A DNA stretch of 12,630 bases from CAG-882 sp050874385 (GTDB lineage: Bacteria; Bacillota; Clostridia; Lachnospirales; Lachnospiraceae): the NCBI GenBank assembly GCA_050874385.1, contig JBNMKO010000092.1:1-12630 (forward strand), in the 5' to 3' direction. The translations under genes were made by a program, and so were the position numbers. The notes beneath the pieces are model-generated. The model was not told the origin of the DNA and searched no databases. It saw only the letters and a list, made by a program, of their open reading frames with translations. Below are positions 6,199 through 11,679 of this stretch, one piece after another. The number at the start of each line of letters is the position of its first letter. The stretch's first letter is position 1.

Positions 6199-6930
6199 TC
6201 ACACCAATTCCTTATTTTTATCGTAAATCTTCTGTATAATCTCCTGCGTATACGCTCCAAGGAATTTCCTCTGCTCCTTGTCAAGCGACTTGACATCTAT
6301 CGGCTCACCAAATTCAAGGATTGTGTGAGTTTTTTTGATAAACGGTGAATGTGCCTCCATAATCTGTCTGGTGTTGTTCTGAACGACAGGAATTATCTTG
6401 CATCCTGTCTTTTCGGCAAATTTAAGGCTTCCCTCCTTAAAAGGTGCCATCTCACCGGTCTTGCTTCTCGTTCCCTCCGGGAATATGGTTATTGATATGC
6501 CATTTTTGATGTACTCAATTCCCTGCAAAACCGTTTTAAGTCCCTCCTTGATGTTCTTTCTGTCAAGGAAGAGACAGTACAAAAGCTTCATCCAGTGGCG
6601 CAGAAGCGGAATTTTCTCCATTTCTTTCTTCGCCACAAACCCCGTAAGCCCCGGAAGCATCGAGTACACGATGATTGTGTCAAAGTTGCTGTTGTGGTTG
6701 CCGACATAGAGCACCGGCTCGTCCTTAGGAATATTTTCATATCCTATAACAGTCGTCTTTACACCGCACAGAAATCTTATCACCTTGAACGCCCACTGCA
6801 CAATCCTCAACGCAATAATATCCTTTTTCGGCTTGTTAAACTTGCCGATAATCCACAGTATCCCGAACATCGGAATACTGAAAATAAAAAATACTACCAG
6901 AAATAAAGCTGTAATAATTAATCTTAGCAT
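6199..6930 (-). CDS. plsC: 1-acyl-sn-glycerol-3-phosphate acyltransferase (PlsC/LPLAT family)
   Basis: The protein is 243 aa with an N-terminal membrane segment at residues 4-29. It carries the four acyltransferase blocks: NHNSNFD (HX4D catalytic pair His79 and Asp84), FLDRK (Arg124), FPEGTRS (150-156) and IIPVVQ (179-184). These proteins transfer an acyl chain to the sn-2 position of lysophosphatidic acid at the inner face of the membrane, a core phospholipid step. The ATG at 6930 follows AGGAAGGAAG, which overlaps the end of the RloB C-terminal frame, so the gene is tightly linked to the upstream defence pair (13 bases from the stop at 6944-6946). No terminator lies between them and no clear internal promoter was seen. 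Assignment as plsC is by family; other LPLAT substrates are possible. Confidence 0.9.
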   Translation of the reverse strand: MLRLIITALFLVVFFIFSIPMFGILWIIGKFNKPKKDIIALRIVQWAFKVIRFLCGVKTTVIGYENIPKDEPVLYVGNHNSNFDTIIVYSMLPGLTGFVAKKEMEKIPLLRHWMKLLYCLFLDRKNIKEGLKTVLQGIEYIKNGISITIFPEGTRSKTGEMAPFKEGSLKFAEKTGCKIIPVVQNNTRQIMEAHSPFIKKTHTILEFGEPIDVKSLDKEQRKFLGAYTQEIIQKIYDKNKELV

Positions 6931-6943
6931 ATTTTCTTCCTTC

Positions 6944-7177
6944 CTAATCTAGTTTGTTTTCAACCAATTCTTCATCCTGAGGTAAAAGTTCCAATATCTT
7001 TTTAATAAGCATATATACTGTAGTTGCAAAATATTTTGGACATAAATCAGACTTATCATGATGCAACTCTTCTGCACGTTTAACTGCTATCTTTACATTT
7101 TCAACACAATAATCCAAATCTCTAATATGCTTTTTGTCTTTCAATGGTACTTTCAACTCTATAAGCCGTTCTTTAAA
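6944..7177 (-). CDS. C-terminal part of the RloB-like protein in the -1 frame
   Basis: This frame is open from just after a TAA at 7181-7183 down to the stop at 6944-6946. It encodes ERLIELKVPLKDKKHIRDL, then a helix of the type VENVKIAVKRAEEL, then CPKYFATTVYMLIKKIL. This is the kind of tail RloB-family proteins carry after their NPxFExWLLLH motif: an Ala/Lys/Arg-rich helix, then a (T)TVYxLI(K)KIL helix. The upstream frame lacks this tail. Independent translation would need a TTG at 7156 with no convincing ribosome binding site. Joined by a -1 shift at 7171-7177, the two frames give one protein of 269 aa. It may be expressed by frameshifting or be the cut-off remainder of a mutated gene. Confidence 0.7.
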   Translation of the reverse strand, partial: FKERLIELKVPLKDKKHIRDLDYCVENVKIAVKRAEELHHDKSDLCPKYFATTVYMLIKKILELLPQDEELVENKLD

Positions 7178-7752
7178 ATGTTAGTTGGTTCATATTTATG
7201 TGCATCTGTTATGGCAAAGCTTCTGTCTATATCATTTGGAATATCATGATGAAGCAACAACCATATTTCAAAAAATGGATTACTCACCGCATATCCATAA
7301 TTTCTCTTTCTGCATATTTCTATAGCCTCATTCCATTCATCTATAAATGTCTTTTTATCCACCAGACTGGCTATTTCATTCGACCAATTTTTATCAACAT
7401 CTGTAACTATCCAGAATTCATCTTCAGGGTATTTTGAAAATTGATATTTATCCTCCTCATCCACCTTAAATCTATCTATTCTCTCAACAAGCTGTTTAGG
7501 ACGATTTTTAGTAATCTGCTCTCTCTGTTCCTTTGTCCTTTTCTTATCCGCAGTGTGAACGGCATCTTCTGCCACAGAAATAAACTGTATTTTACTTTTT
7601 ATCTCCGGAAACAACTCTGAAATCCGTTCAAAATACTCTTCTTCTGTGACACTTCCCTCTAATGAAAGAAATATAATTTTTTGTGTTTCAGGTCTTGTTA
7701 TTCGGAATGGATTTTCATGATTAAGTGCAACTCTACTTGTAATTTTGAGCAT
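7159..7752 (-). CDS. RloB-like Toprim-fold protein, zero-frame product (truncated relative to family)
   Basis: The zero-frame product is 197 aa. Residues 25-42 (KIIFLSLEGSVTEEEYF) carry the conserved Glu32 of a Toprim-like motif. EFWIVTDVDKN (112-122) supplies the Asp118-x-Asp120 pair, and SNPFFEIWLLLHH (157-169) is the signature of the RloB family. RloB proteins are found with an AAA ATPase in loci linked to restriction or abortive infection. By analogy with AriB of PARIS, the Toprim domain is the likely nuclease effector, an inference from fold. The ATG at 7752 lies two bases after the ATPase stop, with AGGAGG overlapping that stop, so the two are translationally coupled. The frame ends at TAG (7159-7161), 28 residues after the LLLHH motif and before the usual C-terminal helices, which are in the -1 frame. 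Confidence 0.8.
   Translation of the reverse strand: MLKITSRVALNHENPFRITRPETQKIIFLSLEGSVTEEEYFERISELFPEIKSKIQFISVAEDAVHTADKKRTKEQREQITKNRPKQLVERIDRFKVDEEDKYQFSKYPEDEFWIVTDVDKNWSNEIASLVDKKTFIDEWNEAIEICRKRNYGYAVSNPFFEIWLLLHHDIPNDIDRSFAITDAHKYEPTNILKNGL
7171..7177 (-). promoter_or_regulatory. Candidate -1 slippery heptamer in the rloB-like gene
   Basis: On the coding (minus) strand the zero frame reads T_TTA_AAG, a perfect X_XXY_YYZ heptamer of the U_UUA_AAG type. After a -1 slip the two tRNAs re-pair with TTT and AAA, and the next codon is GAA. This opens the frame that holds the missing family C-terminus. The zero frame stops four codons later. I see no upstream Shine-Dalgarno stimulator and no strong hairpin just downstream, so programmed frameshifting is plausible but not proven. 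A lost base in the TTTTAAA run gives the same picture. Confidence 0.45.
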
Positions 7753-7754
7753 TT

Positions 7755-9086
7755 CTAACTCCTCCTTATCACAGGTACTGCCCCAAATCTACCATTTAGG
7801 TAAGCTTTAATTAAATCTTGTCCTTCTTCTATTTTAAAATCTGAAAGCGGGCGTAAAAAAGACTCTCCTAAACCATTCTTTTCAATAAACCATATTTCCT
7901 CCTGCCTAAAATCATGTGTATTAACCAAATTTACATCATGTGCCGTAAAAATAATCTGATTATGATTATCTCTACAGCACTTTATAAATTCATTTAATAA
8001 AAACTGTGACAGTTTCGTATGAAGACTTCTGTCAATCTCATCCACAAAATATATAGCACTACTATTTTCTTTTGTTGCAAACAACATAGGAAGTAAATCA
8101 AGTAGTCTTTGTGTTCCATCCGATTCTTCATCTATATTAAATTGAACATCTTTTCCGTTAAGCTTATGTGAAAATTTCAGTTGCACCAAAACTATACGTT
8201 TTTTATTATTTTCGGCAAAAATAAAATATTTTCCGGCAAAGCTCACTATACCATTTCCTATCTCCTCAATTTCTTTAACTATCTCTTCCGGAACCTGCAA
8301 TTTTTCGGCAAAATCTGAAAACTCCATCTCATCGCTTGCAACAGAAATATCAAAAACTCCTGTATCCATTCTGCCTAACATTTCCCCAATATATGTTCTT
8401 AATTCTGTATCTGTTTGCATTCTAATAGGCAAAGCTTTAACTTTAGTATTAGGGAAAATAACCTGCAAGCTTCTAAACCATTTAATTATTTCCTCTGCCT
8501 TTTCAATTCCATTATCATGCAATTTATATAAAAATAATTGGTTTTTCTGATTTTCTTTTATACTATCAATCAAAATATCAGCTAATCTTCTTTCTTTTGT
8601 ATCTATACCAAGAAATATATCCTCAATTTCTATTTGCGTTTTTGCATTTTTGTCAGTAATTCGGGTAAATAATGGCTCAAATCCTTTTTTTGTCAATTGC
8701 ATAAGCCACTCCTCATGAACCTGATAGCAATCAATAGAAAATCCATATTCATAAACATTTTCATTTATAAAGAAATCAAACTGAAATGTAGAAATGCCAT
8801 CCAAGTCTTCCAATTCACCCCTAAATTGGTCTAGCTTAATTCCCCTTCCACTTTTCTGACCTTCTATTACAAATTCTCTTGCAAACCTTATTGATTTAAT
8901 AAAAGATGTCTTTCCTGATGCATTCGGTCCAAAAAGTCCTCCCCTGCTCAAAACTTTCCATTCACCTTCTATAGTATTAATAGATTTCAAAAATCTGTCA
9001 TCTGAATTTTTCTTATCCGAAAGCATATTAAATTCAATAGTATGACCTATTGACCTAAAATTACTTACAATATACCGTAATAACAT
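7755..9086 (-). CDS. AAA family ATPase (AAA_15/AAA_21, RloA/AriA-like) of a two-gene defence pair
   Basis: The protein is 443 aa with an ABC/SMC-type split ATPase fold. The N-terminal strand VSNFRSI is followed by Walker A GPNASGKT (53-60). The ABC signature-like ESDGTQRLLDLLP is at 321-333, Walker B AIYFVDEIDRSLH at 344-356 with catalytic Glu350, and the H-loop TAHD at 381-384. The C-terminus YLNGRFGAVP is typical of this group (COG1106-like). In PARIS, the AriA ATPase holds the Toprim nuclease AriB and releases it on phage trigger; a similar role here is inference. The ATG at 9086 follows AGGAAAGGGG. The gene is noticeably AT-richer than plsC and pncB on either side, consistent with horizontal arrival. 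It is the first gene of the minus-strand operon. Confidence 0.88.
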   Translation of the reverse strand: MLLRYIVSNFRSIGHTIEFNMLSDKKNSDDRFLKSINTIEGEWKVLSRGGLFGPNASGKTSFIKSIRFAREFVIEGQKSGRGIKLDQFRGELEDLDGISTFQFDFFINENVYEYGFSIDCYQVHEEWLMQLTKKGFEPLFTRITDKNAKTQIEIEDIFLGIDTKERRLADILIDSIKENQKNQLFLYKLHDNGIEKAEEIIKWFRSLQVIFPNTKVKALPIRMQTDTELRTYIGEMLGRMDTGVFDISVASDEMEFSDFAEKLQVPEEIVKEIEEIGNGIVSFAGKYFIFAENNKKRIVLVQLKFSHKLNGKDVQFNIDEESDGTQRLLDLLPMLFATKENSSAIYFVDEIDRSLHTKLSQFLLNEFIKCCRDNHNQIIFTAHDVNLVNTHDFRQEEIWFIEKNGLGESFLRPLSDFKIEEGQDLIKAYLNGRFGAVPVIRRS

Positions 9087-9152
9087 AATCCCCTTTCCTA
9101 CGGTGAATACTCTTAATTGACACCCGTAATTATTGATTTAATTTTATGTATT

Positions 9153-9181
9153 ATTATATTTCAAAAAGCACAACTTAACAA
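9153..9181 (-). promoter_or_regulatory. Promoter of the ATPase-RloB-plsC-NUDIX operon
   Basis: On the minus strand TTGTTA (9176-9181) and a perfect TATAAT (9153-9158) are 17 bases apart. The transcript would start near 9146, about 60 bases before the ATG at 9086. It is the only good promoter seen ahead of the four minus-strand genes. Confidence 0.65.
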
Positions 9182-9209
9182 TACCCAGTATTATTTTATA
9201 AACCTATCC

Positions 9210-9237
9210 TTGCAATCCCGCCAAACTTGTGTATAAT
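9210..9237 (+). promoter_or_regulatory. Candidate distal promoter P1 of pncB
   Basis: TTGCAA (9210-9215), a 16-base spacer and a perfect TATAAT (9232-9237) point toward pncB. Transcription would start near 9244, just before the first Rex-like palindrome (9245-9262). Confidence 0.45.
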
Positions 9238-9244
9238 GATATTT

Positions 9245-9262
9245 ACGTTAATATATTAACAG
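9245..9262 (+). promoter_or_regulatory. Rex-like operator, distal copy, upstream of pncB
   Basis: The 14-bp palindrome GTTAATATATTAAC (9247-9260) is identical to the core of the perfect site at 9357-9370. Outside the core the flanks are AC and AG rather than TT and AA, so 11 of the 14 Rex-consensus positions match. It lies at the predicted start point of promoter P1. Confidence 0.5.
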
Positions 9263-9306
9263 TGTACTCACAACCGAAAATACAGTAACTAAGCCGCATT
9301 GAGCCG

Positions 9307-9335
9307 TTGACTACTTTATTTACTCATAATAATAT
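9307..9335 (+). promoter_or_regulatory. Candidate proximal promoter P2 of pncB
   Basis: TTGACT (9307-9312) and TAATAT (9330-9335) are separated by 17 bases. The transcript would start near 9342 and run through the perfect Rex operator at 9355-9372 before the pncB ATG at 9437. Confidence 0.55.
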
Positions 9336-9354
9336 TGCTATAAATATAACAATA

Positions 9355-9372
9355 TTGTTAATATATTAACAA
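9355..9372 (+). promoter_or_regulatory. Perfect clostridial Rex operator ahead of pncB
   Basis: TTGTTAA-TATA-TTAACAA is an exact match to the Rex consensus known from Clostridia (TTGTTAA-N4-TTAACAA). The dyad symmetry extends to 22 bp (9353-9374). It lies 13-30 bases downstream of the predicted P2 start, where bound Rex would block transcription. Rex leaves DNA when NADH is high, and pncB feeds NAD salvage. No rex gene is in the window. Confidence 0.75.
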
Positions 9373-9436
9373 TAATTTTCAAAATACTACAAATACTATT
9401 TACACCGCGATTACATCGCAGAAAGAAGGTTCAATT

Positions 9437-10894
9437 ATGAGCGATTCAAGAAATTTAACTCTGCTCACCGATTTATACGAGCTTACTATGATGCAGGGTT
9501 ATTTTAAGAACCACACCAACCCGACAGTCGTATTCGACGCATTTTTCCGCAAAAATCCATTTGACAGCAGCTACTCAATCGCAGCCGGACTTGAGCAGGC
9601 TATAGAATATATAAAGGACTTGCATTTTTCACAGGAGGATGTCAACTACCTTAGAAGTACAGGAATGTTCGACGAGGATTTTCTCGACTATCTTCTTAAC
9701 TTCCACTTTTCAGGTGATGTATATGCCATCCCGGAGGGAACTGTTGTATTCCCGCGCGAGCCGCTTGTGAAGATTGTCGCACCTATCATGGAGGCACAGC
9801 TTGTCGAGACTGCACTTCTTAACATTGTAAACCACCAGAGCCTTATCGCCACAAAGGCTTCCCGCGTCGTGTACGCTGCCGGCGGTGACGGCATTATGGA
9901 GTTCGGACTCCGCCGTGCACAGGGCCCTGATGCCGGACTTTACGGTGCGCGCGCTGCAATGATTGGCGGCTGTATCGGAACGAGCTGCGTTCTCACAGGT
10001 CAGATGTTTGACGTTCCTGTAAAGGGAACACACGCACATAGCTGGATAATGAGCTTCCCTGACGAGTACACCGCGTTCAAGAAATACGCAGAGCTCTACC
10101 CTAATGCATGTATACTTCTCGTCGACACCTACGACACCCTTGGTTCAGGTGTTCCAAATGCAATCCGAGTGTTCAAGGAGATGAAGGAAGCGGGAATAAA
10201 GTCCAGTTTCTATGGAATAAGACTTGACTCCGGAGACCTTGCATATCTGTCAAAGAAAGCTCGTAAGATGCTCGACAATGCCGGTTTTACCGACGCTGTT
10301 ATCTCGGCTTCAAGCGACCTCGATGAGTATCTTATCTCCTCACTCAAAAATCAGGGCGCGACAATCACCTCATGGGGTGTCGGAACCAACCTCATCACAG
10401 CCAAGGACTGTCCTGCATTTGGCGGTGTATACAAGCTTGCCGCTGTTCAGGACGAAAAGACAGGCGAATTTATCCCTAAGATTAAGCTCTCCGAGAACTC
10501 CGAGAAGATTACAAATCCGGGCAACAAGACCATTTTCCGTCTCTATGACAAGGAGAACGGCAAAATTAAGGCTGACCTTATCGCATTTGCTGACGAGACC
10601 TTCGACGAGAGCAAAGACCTTATGATTTTTGACCCAATACACACATGGAAGAAAACCCTCTTAAAGGGCGGCACCTACACAGTCCGCGAGATTATGGTTC
10701 CTGTATTCTTAAAGGGTGAATGTGTATACGAGACACCTGCTGTCATGGACATTCAGGCTTACTGCAAGAGGGAACTGAACACCCTCTGGGACGAGTCGAG
10801 ACGCTTCGAGAACCCACAGGAAGTTCATGTGGACTTGTCGGATAAGCTCTACGATGTTAAGAAGGAGCTTCTCAATAATTATCATAGGAGCTGA
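9437..10894 (+). CDS. pncB: Nicotinate phosphoribosyltransferase
   Basis: The 485-aa protein is full length for the Gram-positive type of nicotinate phosphoribosyltransferase (EC 6.3.4.21). This enzyme joins nicotinate and PRPP to make nicotinate mononucleotide with ATP hydrolysis, the entry step of the Preiss-Handler NAD salvage route in the cytoplasm. The N-terminus NLTLLTDLYELTMMQGYF is diagnostic. Further family blocks are MEFGLRRAQGPDAGLYGARA (155-174), GTHAHSW (197-203, where His201 aligns with the transiently phosphorylated histidine), GIRLDSGDL and WGVGTNLI. The ATG at 9437 follows AGAAGG. It is a single-gene transcript: a terminator follows and the next gene is convergent. Two candidate promoters each with a Rex-like palindrome precede it. 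Confidence 0.95.
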   Translation: MSDSRNLTLLTDLYELTMMQGYFKNHTNPTVVFDAFFRKNPFDSSYSIAAGLEQAIEYIKDLHFSQEDVNYLRSTGMFDEDFLDYLLNFHFSGDVYAIPEGTVVFPREPLVKIVAPIMEAQLVETALLNIVNHQSLIATKASRVVYAAGGDGIMEFGLRRAQGPDAGLYGARAAMIGGCIGTSCVLTGQMFDVPVKGTHAHSWIMSFPDEYTAFKKYAELYPNACILLVDTYDTLGSGVPNAIRVFKEMKEAGIKSSFYGIRLDSGDLAYLSKKARKMLDNAGFTDAVISASSDLDEYLISSLKNQGATITSWGVGTNLITAKDCPAFGGVYKLAAVQDEKTGEFIPKIKLSENSEKITNPGNKTIFRLYDKENGKIKADLIAFADETFDESKDLMIFDPIHTWKKTLLKGGTYTVREIMVPVFLKGECVYETPAVMDIQAYCKRELNTLWDESRRFENPQEVHVDLSDKLYDVKKELLNNYHRS

Positions 10895-10945
10895 AATTTT
10901 TAAGCCACACTTGAAGATACCGCAAAGGCAGTACCCCTCCAAATA

Positions 10946-10992
10946 AAAATAAGCCCACACACATTATCCCAATGTGTATGAGCTTATTTTTT
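10946..10992. terminator. Terminator between pncB and the convergent Lys-rich-tail gene
   Basis: AAAATAAGC (10946-10954) pairs with GCTTATTTT (10982-10990). Inside that, ACACATT (10959-10965) pairs with AATGTGT (10971-10977) around a five-base loop, with a partly paired internal section between the two stems. A run of T follows on the plus strand and of A precedes, so it can act in both directions. Confidence 0.85.
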
Positions 10993-11019
10993 AATTTTCA
11001 TATAAAATTGTTATAACAA

Positions 11020-11595
11020 CTACTTGCTCTTCTTAGCCTTCTTTGTGTTGTCTGCCGGAGCGTTCTTGTCAGCCTTGGCATCCTTTGATGGCTTGTCCTT
11101 TGTGGACTTATTGTTGTCCTTAATCGTATCCTTTGCGGTCTTAGAAGCCTTCTGCATAAGTCCCGCAATTCCCTTCTTCTTAGGAGGAGCCGGAATCACG
11201 CCGCCACGGACACTCTTAATCTCTGTGATGTAGATACCGCTGATTACAACCTTACACTCCTTACCTACAGGAAGAATGTCAAAAACTGCTGCATCCGCAA
11301 TAAGGTTCATAGGCTTGCTACCACCGCCCACAACTTTTGCCTTGACGATTGGAAACTTAGCACGGCGCGCGTACTTAGGAACCTGGTCCGTCACTACTTT
11401 CGGAAGATTGGCTTCCGTAATTTTTAATTTCTTTTTGTCAATGATAAGCATCGAGACCGTCTGTGCCGCCGAAGCGAGAGCCTCCTGCTGTGAATTTGCC
11501 TTCTTCTGCAATCTGCTGCCCACAATCACGAGCACGATAAATGCAACAAGCACTACCGCAAGAATGGACAGGATTACTATCAACCAAGGTTGCAT
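11020..11595 (-). CDS. Single-pass membrane protein with Lys-rich C-terminal tail, function unknown
   Basis: The protein is 191 aa and not assigned to a family I recognise. Residues 3-26 (starting PWLIVILSILAVV) form one strong membrane helix with a short N-terminus, followed by RLQKK, so the bulk is probably cytoplasmic. Residues about 45-135 are a compact, mixed-strand region (for example VSMLIIDKKKLKI and VGKECKVVISGIY). The tail from about 145 is low-complexity and strongly basic, rich in Lys, Asp and Ala (KDKPSKDAKADKNAP). The ATG at 11595 follows GGGAGGT by five bases. It has its own promoter at 11633-11660 and ends at the shared terminator at 10946-10992. The basic tail might contact nucleic acid or anionic lipid; this is speculation. 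Confidence 0.8.
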   Translation of the reverse strand: MQPWLIVILSILAVVLVAFIVLVIVGSRLQKKANSQQEALASAAQTVSMLIIDKKKLKITEANLPKVVTDQVPKYARRAKFPIVKAKVVGGGSKPMNLIADAAVFDILPVGKECKVVISGIYITEIKSVRGGVIPAPPKKKGIAGLMQKASKTAKDTIKDNNKSTKDKPSKDAKADKNAPADNTKKAKKSK

Positions 11596-11632
11596 AATGT
11601 ACCTCCCTATGTAAAAAATGTCATACTCTTAT

Positions 11633-11660
11633 ATTTTACCATTTTTAAAGAAAAATTCAA
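11633..11660 (-). promoter_or_regulatory. Candidate promoter of the Lys-rich-tail membrane protein gene
   Basis: On the minus strand TTGAAT (11655-11660), a 16-base spacer and TAAAAT (11633-11638) preceded by TGG form an extended -10 promoter. The transcript would start near 11626, about 30 bases before the ATG at 11595. The -35 overlaps a short AT-rich hairpin (AAGAAAAA and TTTTTCTT around an eight-base loop, 11649-11672) that may end the upstream gene. Confidence 0.45.
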
Positions 11661-11679
11661 CTGTTTTTCTTATGGCAAG

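Larger units (their letters stand above)
9087..9436. other. Divergent intergenic regulatory region, no gene
   Basis: These 350 very AT-rich bases separate the minus-strand ATPase gene from pncB. They contain one minus-strand promoter, two plus-strand candidate promoters and two copies of GTTAATATATTAAC, each listed separately. I see no credible coding sequence or structured RNA in the remainder. Confidence 0.8.

Noticed and set aside
6944..7156. Separate small gene starting at TTG 7156
   Set aside because: There is no good ribosome binding site, the frame stays open upstream of the TTG, and the content matches the missing C-terminus of the RloB-like protein. It is treated as the same gene.
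9245..9372. GlnR/TnrA-type site (TGTNA-N7-TNACA) as the reading of the pncB palindromes
   Set aside because: The spacing between TGTTA and TAACA is six bases, not seven, whereas the Rex consensus fits exactly.
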